Assembly: GCA_040752895.1 (NCBI GenBank)
Contig: JBFMHN010000002.1
Coordinates: 62,001 to 126,000, forward strand
Direction of reading: 5' to 3'
DNA length: 64,000 nucleotides
Origin: Pseudomonadota bacterium
GTDB lineage: Bacteria; Pseudomonadota; Alphaproteobacteria; GCA-2746255
Under the pieces are notes generated by a model that saw nothing but the letters and a program-made list of their open reading frames with translations, made no database searches and had not been told where the DNA came from. The position numbers and the translations under genes were made by a program. Below, piece after piece: positions 7,684 through 17,047 of this stretch (position 1 is the stretch's first letter; each line of letters opens with the position of its first letter).

Positions 7684-10355
7684 GCGGCGTCCAGGCGGCG
7701 AAGGACGTAGTGCAGGATGCCGCCGCTCTTGAAGTATTCCGCCTCGTCCGCCGTATCGATCCGGCAAAGCAGCCGCACGGTTTCGGCTTTTCCGTTCGCC
7801 CGCGTGATCCGGCATTCCACTTCCATCCGGGGCCGTATGCCCGCCTGCAAGCCCAGAAGGTCGAAGGTCTCGCTGCCATCGAGGGCGAGCGTCTTCCGGC
7901 TGACGTCTTCCGGAAAACAAAGAGGGAGGACGCCCATGCCGATCAGGTTGGAACGGTGGATGCGCTCGAAACTTTCCGCGAGCACGGCAAGCACGCCCAA
8001 AAGCCGCGTCCCCTTCGCCGCCCAGTCGCGGGAGGAGCCGGTGCCGTACTCCTTGCCGGCCACGACGACGAGCGGCACGCCTTCGCGGGCATAGGCCATT
8101 GCCGCCGCATAGATCGACATGGCCTCGCCGTCCGGCAGGTGGCGGGTGACGCCGCCTTCGGTGCCCGGCGCCATTTCGTTGCGAAGGCGAATGTTCGCGA
8201 AGGTCCCCCGCATCATTACCTCGTGATTGCCGCGCCGCGCGCCGTAGGAGTTGAAGTCGGCCTGCGAAACGGCGTGTTCGAGCAGGTATTCGCCGGCCGG
8301 GCTTGCCTTCTTGATGGCGCCGGCCGGCGAGATGTGATCCGTCGTGACGCTGTCGCCCAGGATGGCGAGCGGACGGGCGGACCGAATATCGCCGATGGCC
8401 GCCGGCTTGCTTGCCATGTCGACGAAATAGGGCGGGTGCTTGACGTAGGTGCTGGCGGCGTCCCATCGGTAGGTCTCGCCGGAGGGCGCCTCGATTTCAC
8501 GCCACTCCTTAAGGCCTTCGAAGACGTTCGCGTAGCGCTTCCGAAACATGGCGGGGGTAAGCGACTTCTCGATCACGGCGGCGATTTCCTGGTTGGTCGG
8601 CCAGACGTCGCGCAGGTAGACGGGCTTGCCGTCCTTTCCTTCACCAATCGGGTCGTTCTTGAGATCGATGGCGACGGTGCCGGCCAGGGCGTAGGCGACA
8701 ACGAGCGGGGGCGAGGCAAGGTAATTCGCCTTCACGTGCGGGTTGATGCGGCCTTCGAAGTTGCGGTTGCCGGAAAGGACGCCGGCGACGACAAGCTCCT
8801 TCGCCTCGATGGCCTTGGCAATCTTGGGGTCGAGCGGCCCGGAGTTGCCGATGCAGGTCATACAGCCATAGCCGACGAGATTGAAACCAAGCGCATCGAG
8901 GCTGTCCTGCAGCCCGGCGGCGGCCAGATATTCGGTGACGACCTGCGAGCCCGGCGCCAACGAGGCCTTCACCCAGGGCTGGCGGCGAAGCCCTTTCGCG
9001 ATGGCCTTCTTGGCCAACAGCCCGGCGCCGATCATGACGGCGGGGTTCGAGGTGTTCGTGCAGCTCGTGATGGCGGCGATCACGACATCGCCGTCGGCCA
9101 GCGCGTGGTCCATGCCCGCGATCGGCTGGCGGCGAGGGGTGGCGCTGCCCGCTTCCTTCAACCCCTTTTCGAAGGACGGCTTCACCTGCGAAAGCAACAG
9201 GCGGTCCTGGGGCCGCTTCGGCCCGGCGAGGCTGGGTTCGACCGCGCCCAAGTCCAGTTCAAGGATCGCCGTGAAGACCGGGTCCGGCGTTTTCGCGTCG
9301 CGCCACAGGCCTTGCGCCTTTGCGTACGCCTCGACGAGGGCGATCTGGTCGTCCTCGCGGCCGGTCAGGCGAAGGTAGCGGAGCGTTTCCACGTCCACCG
9401 GGAAGAAACCGCAGGTCGCGCCGTATTCCGGCGCCATGTTGGCGACGGTGGCGCGGTCGGCGAGCGGCAGATGATCGAGACCGGGACCGAAGAACTCGAC
9501 GAACTTGCCGACGACGCCCTTCGCCCGCAGCATCTGGGTGACCGTGAGCACGAGGTCCGTCGCCGTGGCACCTTCGGCCAGTTTGCCCGTCAACTTGAAG
9601 CCCACGACCTCGGGGATCACCATCGAGATCGGCTGGCCCAGCATGGCGGCCTCCGCCTCGATGCCGCCCACCCCCCAACCGAGAACGGCGAGACCGTTGA
9701 CCATGACGGTGTGGCTGTCGGTGCCGACCAGGGTGTCGGGGTAGGCAAGGGCCGCGCCCTTTTCTTCCACGGTCCACACGACGCGGGCCAGGTATTCGAG
9801 ATTGACCTGATGGCAGATGCCGGTTCCCGGCGGCACGACGCGGAAATTATCGAACGCCTTCTGACCCCAGCGAAGGAAGGCGTAGCGTTCGTGGTTGCGC
9901 TCGAACTCCTTGGCGACGTTTTCCTGAAAAGCGGTCTTGGTGCCCGCAAAATCGGCGGTGACGGAATGGTCGATGACGAGATCGACCGGCGAGAGCGGGT
10001 TGATCGTCTTCGGGTCACCCCCCATCGCGACAACCGCGTCCCGCATCGCCGCGAGATCGACGACGGCGGGAACGCCGGTAAAATCCTGCATGAGCACGCG
10101 GGCCGGACGGAAGGCGATTTCGCGCTCCGAGGTCCGCTTCTCCGCCCACTTCGCCAGCGCCTCGATATCCTCGACCGTGACGGTCTTGCCGTCCTCGAAG
10201 CGCAGCAGGTTTTCCAAAAGCACTTTCAGCGAAAGCGGAAGCCGCGAGACGTCCCCAAACCTTCCGGCGGCGGCGAGGGCAAAATAGTCGTAGGTTTTAT
10301 TGCCTAGCTTTAAGGACGTTCTCGCCTGCAAGCGATCCGAGCCGGTTTGCGACAT
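7680..10355 (-). CDS. acnA: Aconitate hydratase A
   Basis: Cytosolic aconitase interconverting citrate and isocitrate in the TCA cycle. At 891 aa it matches the usual AcnA length. The [4Fe-4S] ligands are visible as C432 in SCTNTSNP and C498/C501 in [10 protein letters not shown]. The substrate-binding motifs GTDSHT (211-216), the C-terminal [13 protein letters not shown] and [13 protein letters not shown] are intact. A strong AAGGAGG ribosome site (CCTCCTT at 10364-10370 on the plus strand) lies eight bases before the ATG. The leader upstream is unusually A/T-rich for this genome (10371-10402). It is divergent from ccmA, a common alphaproteobacterial neighbourhood. Confidence 0.98.
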   Translation of the reverse strand: MSQTGSDRLQARTSLKLGNKTYDYFALAAAGRFGDVSRLPLSLKVLLENLLRFEDGKTVTVEDIEALAKWAEKRTSEREIAFRPARVLMQDFTGVPAVVDLAAMRDAVVAMGGDPKTINPLSPVDLVIDHSVTADFAGTKTAFQENVAKEFERNHERYAFLRWGQKAFDNFRVVPPGTGICHQVNLEYLARVVWTVEEKGAALAYPDTLVGTDSHTVMVNGLAVLGWGVGGIEAEAAMLGQPISMVIPEVVGFKLTGKLAEGATATDLVLTVTQMLRAKGVVGKFVEFFGPGLDHLPLADRATVANMAPEYGATCGFFPVDVETLRYLRLTGREDDQIALVEAYAKAQGLWRDAKTPDPVFTAILELDLGAVEPSLAGPKRPQDRLLLSQVKPSFEKGLKEAGSATPRRQPIAGMDHALADGDVVIAAITSCTNTSNPAVMIGAGLLAKKAIAKGLRRQPWVKASLAPGSQVVTEYLAAAGLQDSLDALGFNLVGYGCMTCIGNSGPLDPKIAKAIEAKELVVAGVLSGNRNFEGRINPHVKANYLASPPLVVAYALAGTVAIDLKNDPIGEGKDGKPVYLRDVWPTNQEIAAVIEKSLTPAMFRKRYANVFEGLKEWREIEAPSGETYRWDAASTYVKHPPYFVDMASKPAAIGDIRSARPLAILGDSVTTDHISPAGAIKKASPAGEYLLEHAVSQADFNSYGARRGNHEVMMRGTFANIRLRNEMAPGTEGGVTRHLPDGEAMSIYAAAMAYAREGVPLVVVAGKEYGTGSSRDWAAKGTRLLGVLAVLAESFERIHRSNLIGMGVLPLCFPEDVSRKTLALDGSETFDLLGLQAGIRPRMEVECRITRANGKAETVRLLCRIDTADEAEYFKSGGILHYVLRRLDAA

Positions 10356-10538
10356 ACACCCTTCCTCCTTAGCTTTTCTTTAAGAAGAAAAAAACTTAGC
10401 ATGAATTCACTTCCCAGTCCTTAAGCGACCGGCGCCGGCTTGACCCTGTGTTTTTATCTGGGCTAGGAAGGCCAGCGCTTCGGGGCTTCTCTTGGCCACC
10501 CGCTCGAAGCCCCTGAAACGAACGAGACACGGCACGGC

Positions 10539-11177
10539 ATGGCGGAATTCACGGGCCACGAACTGACCTGCCTGCGCGGGGAACGCCGGGTTTTCGCAGG
10601 TGTCGCCTTCCGGGCGGCAAGCGGCGACGCCCTCGTGCTGCAAGGCCCGAACGGCGCCGGCAAGACGAGCCTTCTGCGCCTGATGGCGGGCCTTGGCGCG
10701 CCCGCCAGGGGCACCCTCCGCTGGGACGGCGCCGACATCGCGGAACATCCCGACGCCCACCACGCGCGGCTTTGCTTCGTGGGCCATCTCGACGGCGTCA
10801 AGCCGGCCTTCAGCGTGCGGGAAAACCTCGCCTTCTGGGCGGCGATCGGCGGCCATGGGGAAACGGCAAGGGTGGCGGCGGCGCTTGACGCCTTCCGGCT
10901 GCTGCCGCTCGCGGACTTTCCGGCGCGCTTTCTTTCGGCCGGCCAACGCCGGCGCCTCAACCTTGCCCGCCTGCTCGCGACGGAAGCGCCCCTTTGGCTG
11001 CTGGACGAACCGGAAGCCGCCCTCGACCGCGAGGCAAGGGAAACGCTGCGCGAGGCCATCGCCGGCCACCGGCGCGGCGGCGGCATCGTCGTTGTCGCGA
11101 CCCACGGCGAGGCAACGCCGCCGGCAGGCATTCCCCTCGAACTGCGCTTTGCAAGCTCGGGGGGGCGCGCCGCATGA
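10539..11177 (+). CDS. ccmA: Heme exporter ATP-binding protein CcmA
   Basis: ATPase subunit (212 aa) of the CcmABCD complex, which releases the heme-loaded chaperone CcmE in System I cytochrome c maturation. Walker A is GPNGAGKTS, the ABC signature is LSAGQRRRLNLARLL and Walker B is LWLLDEPEAALD, followed by the switch His in VVATHG. It opens a nine-gene cluster and overlaps ccmB by ATGA (11174-11177). The upstream gap to acnA is 183 bases; TTGACC at 10440-10445 is a weak -35 candidate without a clear -10. Confidence 0.96.
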   Translation: MAEFTGHELTCLRGERRVFAGVAFRAASGDALVLQGPNGAGKTSLLRLMAGLGAPARGTLRWDGADIAEHPDAHHARLCFVGHLDGVKPAFSVRENLAFWAAIGGHGETARVAAALDAFRLLPLADFPARFLSAGQRRRLNLARLLATEAPLWLLDEPEAALDREARETLREAIAGHRRGGGIVVVATHGEATPPAGIPLELRFASSGGRAA

Positions 11178-11839
11178 AGCGTTTTCTTCTTCTTCTCCGC
11201 CGCGAGCTCAAGCTTGGTCTCCGCCACGCGAACGACAGCCTGTCGGCGGTCTTCTTCTTTCTTTTGGCCGCACTTCTTTTCCCGTTCGGGGTAGGGCCGG
11301 AGGCGGCACTTCTGGCCCGCATCGCCGCCGGCGTCATCTGGGTAACGGCGCTGCTCGCCGCGATGCTTTCCTTCGAGCGCCTATTTCAGACGGATTACGA
11401 CGACGGCAGCCTCGATCTTCTGGCCGTAGCGCCGGTGCCGCTCGAAGCCGTCGTCCTTGCAAAAAGTATCGCGCACTGGCTGACGACCGGTTTTCCCCTG
11501 CTCGTCGCCAGCCCAGTCCTCGCCCTGCTCCTGCAGCTTCCCCCGCAAGCCATCGGCACGCTGATGCTTGCGATGCTGATCGGCACGCCGACGCTGAGTT
11601 GCCTGGGCGCCATCGGGGCGGCGCTGGTCTTGGGCGCCAGGCGCGGCGGCGTGTTGTTGTCGCTTTTGCTGCTGCCGCTTTTGGTGCCGGTCCTGATTTT
11701 CGGCGTCGCCGCGGTTGAGGCGGGGGCGGCGGGCCTTGACGCCACCCCGCGGCTTGCCGCGCTCGGCGGCTTCCTCGTGCTGGCAGGCGGCTTTTCGCCC
11801 TGGGTAAGCGCAGTGGCCTTGCGCCAAGCGCTGGAATAG
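11174..11839 (+). CDS. ccmB: Heme exporter permease CcmB
   Basis: Integral membrane partner of CcmA, 221 aa, in the CcmABCD heme-handling complex. About six hydrophobic segments are visible, beginning after the short basic N-terminus MKRFLLLLRRELKLGLRH; the family motif FERLFQTDYDDGSLD is present near residues 66-80. ATG 11174 is chosen because it overlaps the ccmA stop and gives the family's normal length (about 220 aa), whereas longer in-frame starts lie deep inside ccmA. Ends 16 bases before ccmC. Confidence 0.96.
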   Translation: MKRFLLLLRRELKLGLRHANDSLSAVFFFLLAALLFPFGVGPEAALLARIAAGVIWVTALLAAMLSFERLFQTDYDDGSLDLLAVAPVPLEAVVLAKSIAHWLTTGFPLLVASPVLALLLQLPPQAIGTLMLAMLIGTPTLSCLGAIGAALVLGARRGGVLLSLLLLPLLVPVLIFGVAAVEAGAAGLDATPRLAALGGFLVLAGGFSPWVSAVALRQALE

Positions 11840-11855
11840 ACTGCGGGCGACCCCG

Positions 11856-12611
11856 ATGTTCCATATCGCCAATCCCAACCGTTTCCGAAAGCAGGCCGAG
11901 CAGATTCAGCCGTGGGCGGCAGGCGTGGCGCTCGCCACCCTTGTCGGCGGCCTCTTTCTCGGCCTCTTCGCGTCGCCGCCCGACTACCAGCAGGGCGAAA
12001 GCGTGCGCATCATGTATGTGCACGTGCCTGCCGCCTGGATGGCGCTTGGGGTCTACACCCTGATCGCGGTGGCGAGCGGGCTTTTCCTGGTCTGGAAGTA
12101 CCCGCTGGCCGATGTCATCGCCCGCAGCGCCGCCCCGATCGGAGCGGCCTTTACGTTCGTCACGCTCGTCACCGGCGCGCTTTGGGGAAAACCGACCTGG
12201 GGAACCTGGTGGGTGTGGGACGCCAGGCTCACCTCCGTCCTGGTTCTTTTCTTCCTCTACCTCGGCTATCTCGCCCTGCAAAACGCCTTCGAGGACGGCC
12301 CGCGCGGCGCCAAGGCAGCCGCCGTGCTGGCGCTTATCGGCTTTGTCAACGTGCCGATCATCAAATGGTCGGTCGAATGGTGGCACACGCTGCACCAGCC
12401 GGCGAGCGTCCTGCGCCTCGGAGGCCCTTCGATCCACCCTTCCATGCTCCTCCCTCTCCTGCTGATGGCGACGGGCTTCGCCGCCTATTTCGTGGCCTTG
12501 CTCTTCATTCGCATCCGCAGCGCGCTTCTGTTGCGGAAAATCCGCGCCCTTCGCCTTGTCCGGGCCGGGGCGGGCACGCATAGTGAAGAACACCCGCATC
12601 CGAACCCATAG
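11856..12611 (+). CDS. ccmC: Heme transporter/handling protein CcmC
   Basis: Membrane protein of 251 aa that binds heme at the periplasmic face and loads it onto CcmE. The tryptophan-rich WWD domain is seen as WGTWWVWDARLTS in the middle of the protein, flanked by conserved histidines (YVHVPAAW upstream, WWHTLHQPAS downstream). Six transmembrane helices are expected and visible. The C-terminal tail after about residue 225 is charged and variable. ccmD follows after about ten bases. Confidence 0.97.
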   Translation: MFHIANPNRFRKQAEQIQPWAAGVALATLVGGLFLGLFASPPDYQQGESVRIMYVHVPAAWMALGVYTLIAVASGLFLVWKYPLADVIARSAAPIGAAFTFVTLVTGALWGKPTWGTWWVWDARLTSVLVLFFLYLGYLALQNAFEDGPRGAKAAAVLALIGFVNVPIIKWSVEWWHTLHQPASVLRLGGPSIHPSMLLPLLLMATGFAAYFVALLFIRIRSALLLRKIRALRLVRAGAGTHSEEHPHPNP

Positions 12612-12621
12612 AAGAGGCGAC

Positions 12622-12801
12622 ATGGACGCAATCGAGAATTTTCTGGCGATGAAAGGGGTTGGCGTGTTCGTCTGGCCCGCCTTCGCCGTGGCGCTGATCG
12701 TGCTGGGGGGGCTTCTGGTCGTGAGCCTTTGCGAGTTAAGGGCGCGCGAGCGGACCCTGCGGGCGCTTCAGCTAGACGACGCGGACGAACGCAAGCCATG
12801 A
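12622..12801 (+). CDS. ccmD: Heme exporter protein CcmD
   Basis: A 59-aa single-span membrane protein that stabilises the CcmC-CcmE complex. It begins MDAIENFLAMKGVGVFVWP, has one hydrophobic helix (about 16-36) and a charged, cytoplasmic C-terminus with RARERTLRALQ, as expected for CcmD. The ATG at 12622 follows a GAAGAGGCGA ribosome site; an upstream in-frame start lies inside ccmC and would add a non-family, basic extension. Its stop overlaps the ccmE start. Confidence 0.92.
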   Translation: MDAIENFLAMKGVGVFVWPAFAVALIVLGGLLVVSLCELRARERTLRALQLDDADERKP

Positions 12802-13244
12802 CCCGCAAGCGAAGGCGGCTTCTGTTCGTGCTGTCCGGTCTCCTTGCTTTGGGCGTCGCGGCGACGCTTCTTTTTTCCGCGCTTGAGGAAAGCCTCGTTT
12901 TCTTCTATTCGCCTTCGGACCTCGAAACCAAAATCCTGGCGCGCGATGAGCGCGTCCGGATCGGCGGGCTGGTCGAGGAAGGAAGCCTCAACCGAGACGG
13001 CGACGGGCAGATCGTGACCTTCCGGGTGACCGACTTCCACCGCGCGCTCACCGTTCGCTACCGAGGCTTGCTGCCGGACCTTTTCCGGGAAGGCCAAGGC
13101 ATCGTCGCGGAAGGAAGGCTTGGCGCGGACGGCGTGTTCGAGGCGAGCAGCGTGCTCGCCAAGCACGACGAGAACTACATGCCGCCGGAAGTGGCGGACG
13201 CCTTGAAGCGGGCCGGAAACCGGCCGGAAGCGGCACCGGAATGA
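12798..13244 (+). CDS. ccmE: Cytochrome c-type biogenesis protein CcmE (heme chaperone)
   Basis: Periplasmic heme chaperone of 148 aa anchored by one N-terminal helix (about 9-28). It holds heme covalently through His123 in the motif AKHDENYMPPE, where Tyr127 is the conserved axial-ligand residue. The OB-fold core between carries the usual RIGGLV and VTFRVTD strands. The start overlaps ccmD (ATGA, 12798-12801) and the stop overlaps ccmF (ATGA, 13241-13244), so three genes are translationally linked. Confidence 0.97.
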   Translation: MTRKRRRLLFVLSGLLALGVAATLLFSALEESLVFFYSPSDLETKILARDERVRIGGLVEEGSLNRDGDGQIVTFRVTDFHRALTVRYRGLLPDLFREGQGIVAEGRLGADGVFEASSVLAKHDENYMPPEVADALKRAGNRPEAAPE

Positions 13245-15208
13245 TCCCGGAAATCGGCCATTACGCGCTGGTCCTGGCGTTGTTCGCGGCGGGCACGCAG
13301 GCCATCCTCGGGCTTTTCGGCACGGCCCGGAAGGACGCCTACTGGGCCCTGGCGACGGGGCCGACCGCCTCGACGCTGTTCCTGTTTCTGGCGATCGCGT
13401 TTCTCGCCCTCACCCACGCCTTCGTCGTTTCCGATTTTTCGGTGTGGACGGTCGCCAACTATTCCCATTCCGCCAAACCCCTGCTCTACAAGCTGACCGG
13501 CGTTTGGGGAAACCACGAAGGCTCGATGCTGCTTTGGGTTTTCATCCTCGCCATCTACGGCCAGGCGATCGTCTCCTTCGGAAAAAAACTGCCGCCTGTG
13601 CTGCGCGCCGGCGCCTTGGGCGTGCTCGGCCTGCTGGCGGCGGGGTTTCTCCTCTTCATCCTTTTCACCTCGAACCCGTTCCTGCGCCTCGACCCGGCGC
13701 CGCAGGACGGGCGCGGCTTCAACCCCTTGCTGCAGGACCCCGGGCTCGCCTTCCATCCGCCCTTTCTCTATCTCGGCTATGTCGGCTTCGCCGCCGCCTT
13801 CGCCTTTGCGATTGCGGGTCTCCTCGAAGGGAAAATCGACGGCGCCTGGGCGCGGCGCGTCCGCCCGTGGGTGCTGGTGGCGTGGAGCTTCCTCACCATC
13901 GGCATCGGGCTTGGCAGCTGGTGGGCCTATTACGAACTGGGCTGGGGCGGCTTCTGGTTCTGGGACCCGGTCGAGAACGCGTCGCTTCTTCCCTGGCTTG
14001 CGGGGACGGCACTTCTGCATTCCATCGGCGTCGTCGAGAAACGCGGGGCCTTGAAAAGCTGGGTCGTGCTGCTGGCGATCCTGGCTTTTTCCTTAAGCCT
14101 GATCGGGACCTTTCTCGTGCGCTCCGGCGTGCTGGTTTCCGTCCACGCCTTCGCAACCGACCCGGCGCGCGGCGTCTTCATCCTGGGTCTTCTCGCCGTG
14201 GCGATCGGCGGGTCGCTTGCCTTGTTTGCGTGGCGCGCGCCGAAACTGAAGGCCGAGGGAAGCTTCGCGCCGATCTCGCGGGAGGGCGGGCTGCTGCTCA
14301 ACAATCTCCTTCTGGTGACGGCGGCGGCCAGCGTGTTCCTGGGCACGCTTTACCCCCTGCTTCTGGACACGCTAAGCGGCGAGAAGGTTTCCGTGGGCCC
14401 GCCCTTCTTCAACGCGACCGTGCTGCCGCTTTTGATGCCGCTTCTTTTGGCGATGGGGATCGGGCCGTTCCTGCCCTGGAAGAAGGCGGACGCGATGCCG
14501 GTCCTCCGCCGGCTTTGGATCGCGGGCATTGTCGCCCTCGCCGCCGCTGGCGCCGCGGCGGCGCTGGGGTCTGGGAAATCGCCGCTTGCCCTGCTCGGAC
14601 TTTGGCTCGCCGCCTGGCTTTTCGCCGGAACATTTTTTCTCGTCCTGGAACGGCTCCGGCTCTTCCGCCTGCCCTGGAAGGAAAGCTTCCGACGCCTGCG
14701 CGGACTTCCCGCCGACTTCCTCGGCATGGCCATCGCCCATGGCGGGATCGCCGTGCTGGCGGCCGGCGTTACCGCCGCGACCCTTTGGCAGACCGAAAAA
14801 ATCCTGGCGATGACGCCCGGCGAGAGCGTGACGATCGCAGGCTACGACCTGCGCTTCGAAGGCGTCGAACTGGTCGCCGGCCCCAACTACGAGGCCGAGC
14901 GCGCCACCTTCCACGCCGAGAAAAACGGTAAGCCGGTCGCCACCCTCACGCCGGAACGGCGTTACTACCCGATCGAGCGCCAGTGGACGACGGAAGCGGC
15001 GATTTACACCACCGGCTTCGCCGACCTTTACACCGTGATCGGCGAACAGGCGCGGGCGGACGGCCCGCGAACCGTGCGGCTCTATCACAACCCGCTGGCG
15101 CCCTGGATCTGGATCGGGGCCTTGCTTGCCGCCCTAGGCGGCGGGGTTTCCCTGGTTGGGCGCGGCCGCGGCCGGCGCCCGCCAAAAGCCGCGCGCGGAA
15201 AGGCATAG
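13241..15208 (+). CDS. ccmF: Cytochrome c heme lyase subunit CcmF
   Basis: Large (655 aa) membrane protein that, with CcmH and CcmI, transfers heme from CcmE to apocytochrome c. The WWD domain reads GWGGFWFWDPVENASLLPW (about residues 236-254), with conserved GVWGNHEGSMLLWV and LAFHPPFLYLGY stretches before it that carry heme-ligand histidines. More than ten transmembrane helices are visible, with a periplasmic domain near residues 520-620. Length matches the family. The start overlaps ccmE; ccmG begins two bases after the stop. Confidence 0.98.
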   Translation: MIPEIGHYALVLALFAAGTQAILGLFGTARKDAYWALATGPTASTLFLFLAIAFLALTHAFVVSDFSVWTVANYSHSAKPLLYKLTGVWGNHEGSMLLWVFILAIYGQAIVSFGKKLPPVLRAGALGVLGLLAAGFLLFILFTSNPFLRLDPAPQDGRGFNPLLQDPGLAFHPPFLYLGYVGFAAAFAFAIAGLLEGKIDGAWARRVRPWVLVAWSFLTIGIGLGSWWAYYELGWGGFWFWDPVENASLLPWLAGTALLHSIGVVEKRGALKSWVVLLAILAFSLSLIGTFLVRSGVLVSVHAFATDPARGVFILGLLAVAIGGSLALFAWRAPKLKAEGSFAPISREGGLLLNNLLLVTAAASVFLGTLYPLLLDTLSGEKVSVGPPFFNATVLPLLMPLLLAMGIGPFLPWKKADAMPVLRRLWIAGIVALAAAGAAAALGSGKSPLALLGLWLAAWLFAGTFFLVLERLRLFRLPWKESFRRLRGLPADFLGMAIAHGGIAVLAAGVTAATLWQTEKILAMTPGESVTIAGYDLRFEGVELVAGPNYEAERATFHAEKNGKPVATLTPERRYYPIERQWTTEAAIYTTGFADLYTVIGEQARADGPRTVRLYHNPLAPWIWIGALLAALGGGVSLVGRGRGRRPPKAARGKA

Positions 15209-15210
15209 CC

Positions 15211-15738
15211 ATGCGGGCCAAATTCTTCCTGCCGCTCGTGCTGTTTGCCGGCCTCGTCGCCGTTTTCCTGTTCGGACTCAGGCTCGACCCCTCGCGCGTG
15301 CCCTCGCCCTTGCTCGACCGGCCGGTGCCGGCGTTCGCGCTGCCCGACCTCGAGGGCGGCGAAGACGGCCTCAAGACGGCCGACTTCCTGGGCGGGCCGA
15401 CGCTCGTCAATTTCTTCGCCTCCTGGTGCCTGCCCTGCCTCGTCGAGCACCCGCTGCTTCTCCGGCTTGGCCACGAGGGGCGCGTCCGCATCTTCGGCGT
15501 CGCTTACAAGGACAAGCCCGAAGACACGGCGCGCTGGCTTGCCGAGCGGGGTAACCCTTACGACCGGATCGGGGTCGACCGCACGGGACGCGCCGCCATC
15601 GAGTGGGGCGTCTATGGCGTGCCCGAATCCTACCTCGTGGACGGGGAAGGCCGCATCCGCTGGAAACATGTCGGCGTATTGACGCCGGAGGTGTGGGAGG
15701 AAGACTTCCTCCCCCGCCTTGAAGGAGTTGGCAAATGA
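15211..15738 (+). CDS. ccmG: Thiol:disulfide interchange protein CcmG (DsbE)
   Basis: Membrane-tethered thioredoxin-like protein, 175 aa, that keeps apocytochrome CXXCH cysteines or CcmH reduced. One N-terminal helix (about 5-23) is followed by a thioredoxin fold with the active site WCLPC (C73, C76) in NFFASWCLPC and the family motif GVYGVPESYLVD carrying the cis-proline. Length is typical. It overlaps ccmH by four bases. Confidence 0.96.
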   Translation: MRAKFFLPLVLFAGLVAVFLFGLRLDPSRVPSPLLDRPVPAFALPDLEGGEDGLKTADFLGGPTLVNFFASWCLPCLVEHPLLLRLGHEGRVRIFGVAYKDKPEDTARWLAERGNPYDRIGVDRTGRAAIEWGVYGVPESYLVDGEGRIRWKHVGVLTPEVWEEDFLPRLEGVGK

Positions 15739-16193
15739 AGGGATTTATAGTCGCGCTTTTTCTCGTGCTGGTGTGGCCGGCCTTTGCCATCGGGCCGGAC
15801 GAGATGCTGGAAGACCCCGCCCTGGAGGCGCGCGCCCGCGAGATCGGAAAGGAGCTTCGCTGCCTGGTCTGCCAGAACCAGTCCATCGACGATTCGGACG
15901 CCGAGCTGGCGCGGGATTTGCGCGTCCTGATCCGCGAGCGGCTTAAACGCGGCGATACGAACGCCGAAGCCATCGCCTTCGTCGTCGCCCGTTACGGCGA
16001 CTACGTCCTCTTGCGGCCGCCCGTCAAGCCTTCGACCTACCTCTTGTGGCTGGGGCCGCTTCTTATCCTGTTGGCCGGCGGCTTCGGCCTTGGCCTCTAT
16101 CTGCGGCGGCGCAAGCAGGCCGCCCTGGAGGTGCAGGCGCTTTCGCCCGAGGAGGAGCGCCGCATCCAGAACATACTGGATCGGCACCGATGA
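15735..16193 (+). CDS. ccmH: Cytochrome c-type biogenesis protein CcmH (CycL)
   Basis: Short (152 aa) CcmH of the heme ligation complex. A signal peptide (about 1-18) precedes a helical domain with the redox motif LRCLVCQNQSIDDSDAELA (C43, C46), which interacts with apocytochrome c thiols; one transmembrane helix near 104-124 and a short charged tail follow. The TPR part that is fused in E. coli is encoded separately here as ccmI, the usual alphaproteobacterial arrangement. The stop overlaps the ccmI ATG. Confidence 0.96.
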   Translation: MKGFIVALFLVLVWPAFAIGPDEMLEDPALEARAREIGKELRCLVCQNQSIDDSDAELARDLRVLIRERLKRGDTNAEAIAFVVARYGDYVLLRPPVKPSTYLLWLGPLLILLAGGFGLGLYLRRRKQAALEVQALSPEEERRIQNILDRHR

Positions 16194-17041
16194 GTATTTT
16201 CTGGCTGATCGCCATCGCGATGACCGGGCTGGCGCTTGTTCTGCTGGTGCGCCCCTTCATCCGCCGGCGTGAAAAGATCGAAGCCCTCTATGCCGAGGGC
16301 GGCGACGGCGCGCTCTACCGCAACCAGCTGGAGGAACTTGCGCGCGAGGCGGAAGCGGGCACGGTGCCGCCGGAGGAAGCGGAAGCCCTGCGCGCCGAGA
16401 TCGCCCGCCGGCTGCTCGCGGCGGAAGCGGTTTCCGAAAAACCCCGCTTCCATTTCGACCCCTTGCGGACGGCCGGCGTCATCGTGCTCAGCGTCACGAT
16501 CGGCGCCGTTATTCTTTACGCGTTGCAAGGCTCGCCCTTGCTGCCGAGCCAGCCCTACCGGGCGGCAAGCGCCCAACGCGACCCGGGCGGCGAGATCGCG
16601 CATCTTGTGGCCAAGCTCAAGGCCGAGCTGAAAGAAAACCCGGACAATCTCGAAGGCTGGACCCGGCTCGGCCAAGCCCACCAGTTCCTCGCCCGTTACG
16701 ACGAGGCGGCGGACGCCTACGCCCAAGCCATCAGCCTTGCCGGCACCGAGCGGCCGGACCTTCTCTCCCTTTATGCCCAGAATTTGGTGCTGTCGGAAAA
16801 AGGCAAGGTAACGCCGGCGGCAAGGCGCGCCTTCGTTTCCGTCCTCGACTACGACCCGAAGGACGTTGCCGCCCGTTATTATATTGGCCTCGCCGACGCC
16901 CAGGACGGCGACACCGAAGCCGCGCTCGGGCGCTGGCGGGAACTGGCCAGGGACCTGCCGCAGGACCACCCGCTCGCCGCGCCGCTCGGCACCCAGATCC
17001 GGATGCTGGAAGAGAACCCCGCGCAACCTGCGCCCGAGTGA
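16190..17041 (+). CDS. ccmI: Cytochrome c-type biogenesis protein CcmI (CycH)
   Basis: Apocytochrome-binding chaperone of 283 aa. Two transmembrane helices (about 3-22 and 98-117) bracket a cytosolic segment beginning RREKIEALYAEGGD, and a periplasmic TPR domain follows (about 140-275) with repeats such as EGWTRLGQAHQFLARYDEAADAY and a second with VAARYYIGLADAQDGD. It presents apocytochrome C-termini to CcmFH. ATG 16190 overlaps the ccmH stop. It is the last gene of the cluster; the convergent phosphoesterase ends six bases further on. Confidence 0.95.
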   Translation: MSIFWLIAIAMTGLALVLLVRPFIRRREKIEALYAEGGDGALYRNQLEELAREAEAGTVPPEEAEALRAEIARRLLAAEAVSEKPRFHFDPLRTAGVIVLSVTIGAVILYALQGSPLLPSQPYRAASAQRDPGGEIAHLVAKLKAELKENPDNLEGWTRLGQAHQFLARYDEAADAYAQAISLAGTERPDLLSLYAQNLVLSEKGKVTPAARRAFVSVLDYDPKDVAARYYIGLADAQDGDTEAALGRWRELARDLPQDHPLAAPLGTQIRMLEENPAQPAPE

Positions 17042-17047
17042 CGCCGC

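Noticed and set aside
7710-10307. Long open frame (865 codons) on the plus strand opposite acnA
   Set aside because: It is antisense to a full-length aconitase with all motifs; long antisense frames are common in GC-rich DNA and this one has a charged, low-complexity translation.
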